Shown piece by piece: positions 44,319-52,820 of a DNA stretch of 64,000 nucleotides; the stretch's first letter is position 1, and every line of letters begins with the position of its first letter. The notes under the pieces are model-generated. The model was not told where the DNA came from. It saw only the letters and a program-made list of their open reading frames with translations, and searched no databases. This DNA comes from UBA7985 sp002690455. GTDB lineage: Bacteria > Pseudomonadota > Alphaproteobacteria > UBA7985. The position numbers and the translations under genes are program-made. The stretch spans positions 180,531 to 244,530 of the forward strand of contig CBFIIW010000001.1 in assembly GCA_965662775.1 (NCBI GenBank), in the 5' to 3' direction.

Positions 44319-47300
44319 ATGGGCAAGATTTTCTCAACCAAGGACCGCCCTGTTCACCTGGGCTCATTTCCTATGGAAAAGCTGCGGCGTCTTGACGTCG
44401 CGCCGGGTCTGGAGCGCTTGCAACCTTCCCTGCCCCTGAGCTTCAGCCGCTCCGATGATCCGCATTCCATCGTCAATGCCATGGCTGAGTATATGGGTAT
44501 GCTGGATACGGTCCGGCTGGGGCTTATGAACCCCCAACTGGCCAAGTGCCCGGATGATCCTGCCGAGCGCAGCCGCCACCTCAAAGCCTTCGCCTACTTC
44601 ACCAACGCGTCGATGGCCGGCACCTGTGCGCTGGAGCCAGAAGACGAGCTGGCTGAACCCTACCGGAACCCGGAGATCGACCATCTCGCACACCGGCTTC
44701 GCACTGAGCAGACCAAAACCCTCGCCGCAGGAATGGATGTGATCATGGCTGATCTCAAGGCGAGTATGGACCTCCCTGAGAGCGGCGTCCAAGGCCACAG
44801 CCATGCGCTGGTCATCGCTTTTGCCCACCCCCGAGCCCCGCGGGAAGACGAGCGCGGAAGCCGCTGGATCCAGCAGGCTCAAGCTCAGCGCAGCGCGCTT
44901 CGTGCCAATGAGTGCGCTAGCGTCCTGACGAACTACCTGCGCCTTTTGGGCTATCAGGCGCGAAGTCACAGCGCCACCAGCAGCGAAGTCTGCCTGAATC
45001 GGCTCGCAGTCAAAGCTGGCATTGCCATCGCGAAGGATGGAGAGGCGCACAGCCCATTGTCTCCACAAGGTATGGGACTGTCCGTGATCACAACTGATTT
45101 TGCGCTTGAGCCCGACCAACCGCTTGATCCCGCGCAGTCATTTCCTGTCCAGAGCCCGGGCTTCGAGGCCCGCGACTTCGTAGACAGCGAGCACCCTTTC
45201 GAAACGCTGCGGCGGGTCGAGGAGACAACAACCTTCATCGACGAGCCAAGGGTCGCGCGGGTGCCCAAGCGCGCAGACATGTTCGCCCGGGCTCAGTTCG
45301 GTGATTTGGGCCCCAACATTCAGAAAGCGGCCACCAACGGCAAATTCGTCCGACAGGCGCCAACCTCATGGGCGCAGCGACGGGTGATGTCTGCGCTGGC
45401 GCTCATCCAGAACGGTGACCCGGCTGACGAACAGGTCAGTGGCTATGAGAATCCCACGCAGAATGCAGCGCTGGTTAAGGCTGCTGCTTATTGGCTCGGT
45501 GCGGATGCCGTGGGAATCTCTCGCTGCCCGGAGTGGAGTTATTACAGCCATGATGCACGGGGGGAGGAAATTGTTCCCTATCACGATCAGGCCATTTCCG
45601 TGGTCGTCGATCAGGGTTTCGACACCATGGAGGGCGCCAGCGGGGATGACTGGATCAGCTGTGCCCAGTCAATGCGGGCCTACCTGCGCTACGCGCTGAT
45701 CGGCGGGGTGCTTGCACGACACATACGCAGTCTGGGGTTCTCTGCCCGGTCTCATACGGCGACCGACGGTGAGGTATTGCAACCGCCGCTGTTGCTGCTC
45801 TCCGGGCTGGGCGAGGTCAGCCGGATCGGAGAGGTGATCCTTAACCCCTTCCTTGGCCCGCGGCTGAAATCGGGCGTGGTGACAACCTCGATGCCCCTCG
45901 CTCACGACAAGCCGATCGATTTTGGTCTCCAGGCCTTTTGCGAGAGCTGCAACAAATGCGCACGGGAGTGCCCCAGCGGTGCCATTACCGCGGGACCAAA
46001 GCTGATGTTCAATGGCTACGAGATCTGGAAGTCAGACAGCCAGCGCTGCACCAACTACCGTCTGACCGTACCGGGTGGGGCCATGTGCGGGCGGTGCATG
46101 AAAACCTGTCCGTGGAACCTCGAAGGCCTAATGGTCGAGGGACCTTTTCGCTGGATGGCCATGAACGTCCCGCAGGCTGCACCCTGGCTCGCGCGCATGG
46201 ACGACTGGGTCGGCCACGGCCGGATAAACCCGGTGAAGAAATGGTGGTGGGACTTGGAGGAGCAGGATGACGGCAGCTACTCCACCGACGTTGTCAGCGT
46301 GAACCAAAGGGAGATCCAGACCGATCTGGATCTGAAGTACGAAGATCAAACACTGGCGGTCTACCCCGCCCCACTAGCACCACACCCTTACCCCTCGCCC
46401 TATTTGATGGATCGGGAGAAGGCCATTGAAGCGTACCAGGCGATGGTGACGGCTGATGCCTACAAGATCCACCTTGCCGAAGGAACAATCAATGAGGTGG
46501 CGCATGTCTACACCCTAGACCCTGATGCGCCGGTGATGCAGGTGTTGGTTTCTAAGGCCGAAGAGATGGCGCCGGGGCTTGTGCTCTACGAGCTTCGTGG
46601 CCCGGATGGGGAACCCCTGCCTGAATGGGCGGCGGGCGCACACATTGACGTGGTGGTCTCACCGGAGTTCCTGCGCCAGTACAGCCTCGCCGGTGACCCT
46701 GCCGATCGCAGCAAGTACGTGATCGGGGTTTTGCGCGAAGATGAAGGCCGTGGCGGCTCGAAGTTGATGCACCGAATTTTCAGCGAGGGTCGACGAGTGT
46801 TCATCTCCAAGCCCATCAACCACTTTCCGATTGTGGACAACCCCGGGGGCAAGAGCTGGCTGATGGGTGGCGGTATTGGGATCACACCAATGATTGCAAT
46901 GGCGCACGAGCTTCACGCACAGGGCCGGGATTTTGCCCTGCACTACAGTGTGAGCAAACGGGAGACTGCTGGTTTCTGGGAGCTGCTGCAGAACGTGCCC
47001 TGGGTGGACCAGATACAGGTTCACGTCAGTGCTGAGGGCAGTCGGGCCAACCTTCAAACACTGCTAGAAGCCCACAAACCTGGGGATCACATTTATTGCT
47101 GTGGTCCGGATGCGTACATGCAGGCTGTGATGGACGCTGCCCGCGAGGGGGGCTTCCCTGAGGAAGCTAGGCATCTGGAGTATTTCGCCGTGCCCGAGAT
47201 GCCTGAGTACGAAAACTACCCCTTCGAACTTGAACTCAAGGACGGACGTGTTCTGCCCGTGGCTGAGGAACAGAGCGCAGCGGCGGTGCTGCAGAATGCC

Positions 47301-47480
47301 GGCTTCAAAATCGACATCAAGTGCTCAGACGGGATCTGCGGTGTGTGCAAGTGCGGTGTCCTGGAAGGCGACGTTCAGCACCGTGATTTCGTTCTCAGTG
47401 GCAAGCAGCGGGCAACTCACTTCATCAGCTGCCAATCCCGCGCAGCTGAGCCAGGGGGCCGGATAAAGATCGACATGTAA
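44319..47480 (+). CDS. Self-sufficient reductive dehalogenase-like protein (RdhA + oxidoreductase + 2Fe-2S ferredoxin fusion)
   Basis: About 1053 aa. Residues about 1-330 resemble a degenerate copy of the corrinoid-binding dehalogenase core (SHSATSSEV), and 330-540 the active copy (SRCPEWSYYSHDARG with a likely catalytic Tyr; SHTATDGEV). Two 4Fe-4S motifs follow: CESCNKCARECP near 540 and CGRCMKTCPW near 595. Then come a phthalate-dioxygenase-reductase-like FMN/NAD module (RQYSLAGDP near 785, GGGIGITPM near 850) and a plant-type 2Fe-2S end (CSDGICGVCKC near 1001). No Tat signal, so it is cytoplasmic and catabolic, like the NAD(P)H-driven BhbA/RdhA-NP type that removes halogen from bromo- or chlorophenols. 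The ATG at 44319 has GGAAGA upstream; an ATG at 44301 does not. Confidence 0.85.
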   Translation: MGKIFSTKDRPVHLGSFPMEKLRRLDVAPGLERLQPSLPLSFSRSDDPHSIVNAMAEYMGMLDTVRLGLMNPQLAKCPDDPAERSRHLKAFAYFTNASMAGTCALEPEDELAEPYRNPEIDHLAHRLRTEQTKTLAAGMDVIMADLKASMDLPESGVQGHSHALVIAFAHPRAPREDERGSRWIQQAQAQRSALRANECASVLTNYLRLLGYQARSHSATSSEVCLNRLAVKAGIAIAKDGEAHSPLSPQGMGLSVITTDFALEPDQPLDPAQSFPVQSPGFEARDFVDSEHPFETLRRVEETTTFIDEPRVARVPKRADMFARAQFGDLGPNIQKAATNGKFVRQAPTSWAQRRVMSALALIQNGDPADEQVSGYENPTQNAALVKAAAYWLGADAVGISRCPEWSYYSHDARGEEIVPYHDQAISVVVDQGFDTMEGASGDDWISCAQSMRAYLRYALIGGVLARHIRSLGFSARSHTATDGEVLQPPLLLLSGLGEVSRIGEVILNPFLGPRLKSGVVTTSMPLAHDKPIDFGLQAFCESCNKCARECPSGAITAGPKLMFNGYEIWKSDSQRCTNYRLTVPGGAMCGRCMKTCPWNLEGLMVEGPFRWMAMNVPQAAPWLARMDDWVGHGRINPVKKWWWDLEEQDDGSYSTDVVSVNQREIQTDLDLKYEDQTLAVYPAPLAPHPYPSPYLMDREKAIEAYQAMVTADAYKIHLAEGTINEVAHVYTLDPDAPVMQVLVSKAEEMAPGLVLYELRGPDGEPLPEWAAGAHIDVVVSPEFLRQYSLAGDPADRSKYVIGVLREDEGRGGSKLMHRIFSEGRRVFISKPINHFPIVDNPGGKSWLMGGGIGITPMIAMAHELHAQGRDFALHYSVSKRETAGFWELLQNVPWVDQIQVHVSAEGSRANLQTLLEAHKPGDHIYCCGPDAYMQAVMDAAREGGFPEEARHLEYFAVPEMPEYENYPFELELKDGRVLPVAEEQSAAAVLQNAGFKIDIKCSDGICGVCKCGVLEGDVQHRDFVLSGKQRATHFISCQSRAAEPGGRIKIDM

Positions 47481-47505
47481 GAGCTCAAGAAAGACCCTGA
47501 GGAGA

Positions 47506-47554
47506 TGGCGCGCTCGGGCCTTGGCCGCGCAGCGGCCAAGGAAAGGACGCGCCA
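47506..47554. terminator. 49-bp nested palindrome between convergent genes
   Basis: TGGCGCG and CGCGCCA form the outer arms around an inner perfect stem CCTTGGCCGC / GCGGCCAAGG (47519-47528, 47532-47541) with a GCA loop. It separates the dehalogenase-like gene and the convergent ligase gene and may terminate both, although no T-run follows. The 12-mer GGAGATGGCGCG at 47501-47512 reappears inverted at 59440-59451, so it may belong to a dispersed palindromic element family. Confidence 0.5.
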
Positions 47555-47590
47555 CCAAGTTGAAGCCTTTCTCAACCAAGACACAAAGAC

Positions 47591-48865
47591 TCAAATGAAC
47601 GGCAGATAGAAATCCCGCACCTCATCGACAGAAGCCTGCTCCAAGCGCGTAGCCTCATCTCGCTTAAGGAATACCAGCGCGTCCACGAGCAAAGGCCCCA
47701 AGGCCTCTGTCAGCACTGAATCCTTCTCCAGCGCATCCAAAGCCTTTTTCAAACTTGAGGGCACGTGTCGGCTCGCACGGACGTTTTCAATGCCGTCAAG
47801 GTCCTCGGCCTCAGGCAGCCTGTAGCCCTGATCCACCCCCAGCATTGCCGCTCGCAGGACTGCGTGCGTCGCTACATACGGGTTCACGGCGCCATCGGCC
47901 ATGCGGTGCTCCAGTCGGGCCGACCGTGCAGAGACGACCGTCGTCCGCACTGTCGTCATTCGGTGATCATCTGCCCAGTTGCACCAGTATCCGGCCATCG
48001 ATGCAGGTGTCAGGCGATCATAGGAATTAACCGTACCGGCCAGCACACCCGCGAGGCTTTCATGGTGGTGCATGAGACCCGCGACACACCCCTCGGCCAG
48101 CGTCGACAACCGTTCCTCTGGACCGACGGCATTGTTGCCGTTCTGATCAGCAAAGCTGAAATTGACGTGCAGGCCCGACCCGCCCCGTTCAGGAATTGGC
48201 TTGGGCAGAAAGGTCAAGATCAGCCCCTTCTCGGCAGCGACCTCGCGCGCCATGGTCTTGAGCAGAAACGCATCATCACAGGCCTTGACCGCATCGGCAA
48301 AGCACAAGGTCAGCTCGAACTGGCCGTTGTCATATTCACCATTCATTGACTCGATCGGTATCTCTGCTGCCTCCGCCCTCGTCCAGATGGCATCCATCAA
48401 AACGCGTGGATCATTCTGTGGCCCGGTGCCATAGACAAAGGCACCAGGCGTGTTGTACGGCCGGAAGGTTCCGTCTTCATCACGCTCGAAGACGTAGGCC
48501 TCCAGCTCGATACCGACCATAGGCGTCAGCCCATGCTGCGCCTGCCACGCGGCCACAGTCTTCCGTAGCTGACCGCGTCCGTCTAGTTGAAAGGCACCGC
48601 CCTCAACCTCGATATCCCCCAGCGCGATCTCGACACCTTCCTGCCATCCCTTGCGCCGCTCCTGACCCAGAATCAGATCCATATCGGGAACCCCTTCATA
48701 GACCCCGGTTCCGGGCACGGTCAGCAAATCCCTGTCAAAAGATACGGCAAAGGCAGCACGCGCAAAGCCGATCTTGCCTCCACTGGCCAAGTGGGGCGCA
48801 ACGAATTTACCCCGAGGCAAACCCAGCAGGTCACAGAACAGGGCACGGGTTCGGTTGATGCTCAT
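47591..48865 (-). CDS. Glutamine synthetase-like gamma-glutamyl-amine ligase (PuuA-type)
   Basis: 424 aa of the glutamine synthetase superfamily. GIELEAYVFERD near residue 118, NGEYDNGQFEL near 175, GSGLHVNFSF near 229, NSYDRLTP near 275 and RLEHRMADGAVNPYVATHA near 315 carry the metal, ATP and glutamate sites. It differs from the GmaS encoded at 3569 and lacks a housekeeping GlnA N-terminus, so a ligase that glutamylates an amine (putrescine, ethanolamine, isopropylamine or an aromatic amine) is the likely function. Nearby genes for a class I amidotransferase, an aminotransferase and a PuuC-like dehydrogenase support an amine pathway. The amine itself is not known. Confidence 0.78.
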   Translation of the reverse strand: MSINRTRALFCDLLGLPRGKFVAPHLASGGKIGFARAAFAVSFDRDLLTVPGTGVYEGVPDMDLILGQERRKGWQEGVEIALGDIEVEGGAFQLDGRGQLRKTVAAWQAQHGLTPMVGIELEAYVFERDEDGTFRPYNTPGAFVYGTGPQNDPRVLMDAIWTRAEAAEIPIESMNGEYDNGQFELTLCFADAVKACDDAFLLKTMAREVAAEKGLILTFLPKPIPERGGSGLHVNFSFADQNGNNAVGPEERLSTLAEGCVAGLMHHHESLAGVLAGTVNSYDRLTPASMAGYWCNWADDHRMTTVRTTVVSARSARLEHRMADGAVNPYVATHAVLRAAMLGVDQGYRLPEAEDLDGIENVRASRHVPSSLKKALDALEKDSVLTEALGPLLVDALVFLKRDEATRLEQASVDEVRDFYLPFI

Positions 48866-48909
48866 AACGGCTTCTCACTCAAAACGATCGAAAAAGGTAG
48901 CGCAGCCTG

Positions 48910-50148
48910 TCAACGCCTGATCCTAACAGGCAGCGACTTAACCCCGCAAATGAAGTTGGAGCGTGTCCAGGTTGGTTCCCCCAGAGCCTCAATCCCAATC
49001 AGACGGGTTGCCAGTTCCTCCAGTAGAACCCGGATTTCCAGTCGCGCAAGCCACATTCCCAGACAAAGGTGCACGCCACCCTGGCCGAAGGCCAGATGCG
49101 GGTTAGGGTTGCGCGCCAGATTGACCCGATCAGGCTGCTCAAACACGGCGGCGTCCCGATTGCCAGAGACAAACCACAGGATTACCTTATCGCCTGCACG
49201 GATGGCCTTATCGCCCAGCACGGTATCCTCGGTCGCGGTCCGCCGAAAGTGCATGGTCGGCGAGGCCAGCCGGATGAACTCATCCGCGGCCGTGTCCCAG
49301 ACTGTGCCGCTGCGCAACTGCGCCAGCAGGTTCGGGTCCCGGGTCAGCTCGTAGAGCGCCATGGAAATCGAATAACGCGTCGTATCATTGCCTGCCGCAA
49401 CCAGCAGGCAAAAGAAGTTCTTGAAGTCGCGCGCCTCCATGACGCCATCGGCGGCGTTGGCCGCTATAACCCGCGCCAGCACCCCTTCGGGGTCAACCGG
49501 CTTGTCACCGCGCAGCACAGCATCGGCATAGTCATAGAGCTCCACTCCCGCGGGGCTTCGGAAGGGCATGAAGCGGTAGGCTTGAGTATCCATCTTGTCG
49601 ATGACTGTATCGGTGAAATCCGGATCGCTATTGCCGATCAAGGCATCACCCTTCTCTACCAGCCACGGCAAGTCGGCGTCCGGCACCCCAAGGATCCTTC
49701 CGAGCATCATCATGGGCAGGCGCTTGGCCAGCACCTCGACGGCGTCGAACTCGTCCTGGCTTAGCGCGTCATCGACAATCTCAGCTGCAAGTGCACGAAT
49801 CATGGCCTCGTAGCGTGTGATGGCCGGTCGTGAAAAGGCCGGGTTGACCAGCTTGCGGGTGATCCGGTGCTCGGGTGGATCGGTTTCCTGAAACGTGCGC
49901 CGAGCGAGGTATTCTTCGCGGGTCTGATCCTCGATCCGGATACCCTGTCCGCTGCTGAAAACCCCATTGTTGCCGTTAGCAGTCAGAATATCGGCATGGC
50001 GCGTGACCGATCAGAACCCACGACCGCCATCATGCTCGGGGGTCCAATGCACCGGGTCTTCGGCACGCAGGCGGGCAAAGGTGCGGTGGGGCACCCCACC
50101 GCTGAAAGCATCGTGGCTACTCAGATCTAGGTGACCGTCATCGATCAT
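48910..50148 (-). pseudogene. Cytochrome P450 gene interrupted by one in-frame TGA
   Basis: Reading from the ATG at 50148, behind a good GGGAG RBS, gives 412 codons of one continuous bacterial P450 frame apart from TGA at 50013-50011 (codon 46). The sequence there reads GGRGF-stop-SVTRHADIL, where P450s usually have Trp, so a TGG to TGA change is the simple explanation. The rest is intact: DPPEHRITRKLVNPAFSRPAI, I-helix AAGNDTTR, EFIR (ExxR) with MHFRRTA, and the haem loop FGQGGVHLCLG as in CYP125/CYP142-like enzymes. An ATG at 49803 would make only a 297-aa fragment lacking the N-terminal part. Because no other damage is seen, the mutation is probably recent, or an error. Confidence 0.85.
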
Positions 50149-50229
50149 ACTCAAATCTCCCTGGTTCCAATCGTGCAGTCTTGGCGAGAGACACGATCAT
50201 CACTTGTGCCTAAGGTCGCCGTTGCGGAT

Positions 50230-50952
50230 TTAAAGGTGGTTCAAGATGAAGCGCGTTATCCAACGCGAGAAAAGCGGACCGTCATTCCGACCGCGATCGA
50301 GGCTGGCGGTCGCCTCTGCGTGTCCGTCTTGACCCAGCAGGCCGACGCAATCATCCAACACCGCCCGCATGAAACGGTCGGTGAACTCGGGGTGGGCCTG
50401 GGTGGTCATGATATGGTTACCAACAGAAAAGGCAGCGGTCGGGCAGAAGTCCCCACGCCCGATCAGCCGCGCCTGCGGGGGCAGCGCACTGACGTGATCC
50501 TCGTGAAAGACATAGAAGCCAAGGTCACGCTGCGCGTCCGTCATGAACGACGTGTTCTCGATGAAGTGGGTGGCTTCGATACCGACATTCCAGCCGGCAG
50601 CGGCGCGCTCGACCCTGCCACCTAGCGCAACAGCGATAGCTTGATGCCCGAAGCAGGTGCCAATCAGCGGCTTGCGCGCGGAATCACAGGCACGAATGAA
50701 ATCGTACAACGGGGGCAGAAAGCTGTGCTCATCGAGCACGGACAAGGGTGAACCGGTGATCAGGAAGGCGTCTTGCTCATCGAGACTGCCCGGGAGCTCA
50801 TCGCCGATGGTCATGTAGACTCGATAGGCAAATCGCTGCTCAAGCGCATCGAAAAGATCGCGAAATCGATGGGCGTCATCGGGAAAGTGATCGCCGATCG
50901 TCTCGCTTTTGTCGTGATTCACCTGAAGAATGCCTAGCCGGATGCGGTCCAT
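50230..50952 (-). CDS. Class I glutamine amidotransferase (GMP synthase-like)
   Basis: 240 aa with the nucleophile elbow GTCFGHQAIAVALGG near residue 88 and the His-Glu pair in TTQAHPEF near 178. Free-standing proteins of this type are annotated as GMP-synthase-like amidotransferases; a related clan includes gamma-glutamyl hydrolases such as PuuD. In this amine-metabolism stretch, hydrolysis of a gamma-glutamyl amide made by the ligase at 47591 is a reasonable guess, not proven. The gene is 81 bp upstream of the broken P450 gene in the same direction. No membrane or signal segments are present. Confidence 0.8.
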   Translation of the reverse strand: MDRIRLGILQVNHDKSETIGDHFPDDAHRFRDLFDALEQRFAYRVYMTIGDELPGSLDEQDAFLITGSPLSVLDEHSFLPPLYDFIRACDSARKPLIGTCFGHQAIAVALGGRVERAAAGWNVGIEATHFIENTSFMTDAQRDLGFYVFHEDHVSALPPQARLIGRGDFCPTAAFSVGNHIMTTQAHPEFTDRFMRAVLDDCVGLLGQDGHAEATASLDRGRNDGPLFSRWITRFILNHL

Positions 50953-50980
50953 GAGATTCGCCTTAACTTCTCACTGCGTG

Positions 50981-51030
50981 GTGCTTGGTGGTGCTTGGTG
51001 GTGCTTGGTGGCGCCTGGTTGTACTTCGTG
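50981..51030. repeat. 10-bp tandem repeat, three perfect and two or three degenerate copies
   Basis: GTGCTTGGTG occurs three times exactly (50981-51010) and continues as GCGCCTGGTT and GTACTTCGTG; the block before is also similar. It lies 28 bp upstream of the amidotransferase start, in the 401-bp gap before the decarboxylase gene. Beyond this repeat and a hairpin the gap shows no gene; weak frames across it are not supported by any family. Confidence 0.75.
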
Positions 51031-51121
51031 GTGGGTTTCAATTCTGGCCAATGCCCCGCCACCCAAGTTGGATCTATCCCGATCCGCTTGGTGCGAAGCC
51101 AGGCCAGCGGCAGAGCGGCAG

Positions 51122-51151
51122 ATCCGCACCCCGGAAATCCGGGATGCGGAT
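51122..51151. other. Inverted repeat hairpin in the 51-kb gap
   Basis: ATCCGCACCCCGGA (51122-51135) and TCCGGGATGCGGAT (51138-51151) pair in 13 of 14 positions with almost no loop. ATCCGC words also occur at 51082 and 51182. It could act as a terminator for the leftward decarboxylase transcript, which ends at 51354, or be a small palindromic element. Confidence 0.4.
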
Positions 51152-51353
51152 TGACCGAAACGATGATGGCCGAAAACAGCAAATCCGCACGCCCACGCTG
51201 GAACCGGAACAGGTTTGCGACCTTGAACCGTCGCTCAACCGGAATACGACTGCTAAAGCTCACCGAAAGTACCGATGAGCGCAGTGCCTTCCCCTGCGGA
51301 CTACTGCGCAGCAAGGTCGCGATGGTTTGGCTGCGAAACTCACTCATCGGCGC

Positions 51354-52820
51354 TCAGCCCTCCTGCATCCGTTCGGCCATCTCACCGATTACTGCAATCG
51401 CCATCTCGGCGTCGGCGCGGGTCATGGAGAAGGGTCCGGCCTGAAACCGGATCACAAGCTTCCCGTCGATACGGGTCTGGGTGAGATAAATGCGCCCATC
51501 TGTATTAATGGCTTCGACGAGTGCGATGTTTAGATCATCAAGCTCTGCGTGGCTTAACCCTTCGGGGTGCAACCGGAAGGTAAACAGCGAGAGCATGCAA
51601 GGCGTGACAATCTCGACCCCCCGTATCGCGGCGACGGCTGTCTCGACCATCTGGGCCCAGGCAACGTGATCCCTGATCATTGAACGGAGGCCTTCGAGGC
51701 CATGGCCGCGCAGCAGAAACCACAGCTTGAGCGCCCGGAAGCGCCGTCCCAGCGGAATGGACCATTCAGAATAGTTGATGACCCCGTCGGCCCCGTGGGT
51801 TTTGAGGTACTCGGGCTGAGTGGCGAGCGTCTTCACAAGACTATCTGGGTCGGCGAGGAAATGGGCAGAGCAGTCAAAAGGTGCTCCAAGCCATTTATGA
51901 GGGTTAAGGACGATAGAATCGGCTCCTTCGATCCCGGTCCACAGTGTTCGAAACTCCGGACAGATCATCGCTGAACCCGCCCAGGCAGCGTCAACATGGC
52001 TGAAAAGCCCCTGCGCCTTGGCGACCGCCAGAACCGCTTCGAGATCGTCCGTAGATCCAACGCTGGTCGCCCCGACGCTGGCAATGAGCCCAGCGGGAAT
52101 AAAGCCTTCAGCACGGTCGAGCTCGATGGCCTGCTCCAGCGCGCTGACATCCATGCCCCGATTTGGACCTGCAACCGGTATCCGCACCATGTTTTCGCGC
52201 CCGATACCGGCAATCCATACAGCGGCATCGACCGAAGAATGAACTTCATCAGCGACGTAAATACGCAGACGTCCGGCTTCATTCAGGCCCTGCTCGTTAC
52301 CAGCCCAGTCAAGGGCACGCTCACGCATGGTCAGCACCGCTGCCAACGTCGCTGAAGAAGCCGTATCCTGTATAACCCCCGAGAAGCCTTCAGGTAGCCC
52401 CACGGCCTGCCGCAACCAATCCATTACCCGGGTTTCCAGTTCAGTGGCAGCCGGGGAGGTCTGCCAAAGCATGCACTGTGCGGCAACCGAAGACGCTAGG
52501 TACTCGGCGAGTACCGCTATCGGTGCGGCATTGGCCGGAAAATAGGCAAAGAAACGCGGGTGCTGCCAATGGGTCATGGCGGGCATAATGATTTCTTCAA
52601 AATCACGGAAGATCGCTTCGGTGCTTTCAGCCTGCTCTGGCGGCGCTTCGGGCAGCGCCCCAAGTGTCAGCCCGGGCTGCATCGGCGGTCGGACAGGCTC
52701 AGCACGGAGGCCAGCGTGGTAGTCACCCGCCCACTGCGCCGCTCGTGCGCCCCACTCAGGAAATTCGCTCCAGTCCAGCCCCGGCATGGCGGAGGCGTTA
52801 TCTGCCGCTGAGTCACTCAC
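51354..52820 (-). CDS. Aromatic L-amino acid decarboxylase-like PLP enzyme
   Basis: 488 aa group II decarboxylase close to tyrosine/tryptophan/DOPA decarboxylases. WQHPRFFAYFPANAAPIAVLAEYL near residue 84, GFSGVIQDTASSATL near 145, HVDAAWAGSAMICPEF near 272 and the PLP lysine in LNPHKWLGAPFDCS near 303 are all present. The GTG start at 52820 overlaps the aminotransferase stop (GTGA), showing coupled translation; an ATG at 52787 is the alternative. The enzyme would produce a biogenic amine such as tyramine, tryptamine or phenylethylamine in the cytoplasm, which the aminotransferase and aldehyde dehydrogenase next door could degrade. Confidence 0.85.
   Translation of the reverse strand: MSDSAADNASAMPGLDWSEFPEWGARAAQWAGDYHAGLRAEPVRPPMQPGLTLGALPEAPPEQAESTEAIFRDFEEIIMPAMTHWQHPRFFAYFPANAAPIAVLAEYLASSVAAQCMLWQTSPAATELETRVMDWLRQAVGLPEGFSGVIQDTASSATLAAVLTMRERALDWAGNEQGLNEAGRLRIYVADEVHSSVDAAVWIAGIGRENMVRIPVAGPNRGMDVSALEQAIELDRAEGFIPAGLIASVGATSVGSTDDLEAVLAVAKAQGLFSHVDAAWAGSAMICPEFRTLWTGIEGADSIVLNPHKWLGAPFDCSAHFLADPDSLVKTLATQPEYLKTHGADGVINYSEWSIPLGRRFRALKLWFLLRGHGLEGLRSMIRDHVAWAQMVETAVAAIRGVEIVTPCMLSLFTFRLHPEGLSHAELDDLNIALVEAINTDGRIYLTQTRIDGKLVIRFQAGPFSMTRADAEMAIAVIGEMAERMQEG

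Noticed and set aside
50011..50013. TGA in the P450 gene as selenocysteine or reassigned codon
   Set aside because: The family has Trp here, there is no reason for Sec, and TGA serves as an ordinary stop in many genes of the window.
50981..51030. CRISPR array
   Set aside because: Units are 10 bp and directly adjacent, without spacers; a simple tandem repeat.
50934..51347. 137-codon minus frame in the 51-kb gap
   Set aside because: Much of it is translation of the 10-bp tandem repeat and a hairpin; no family likeness.
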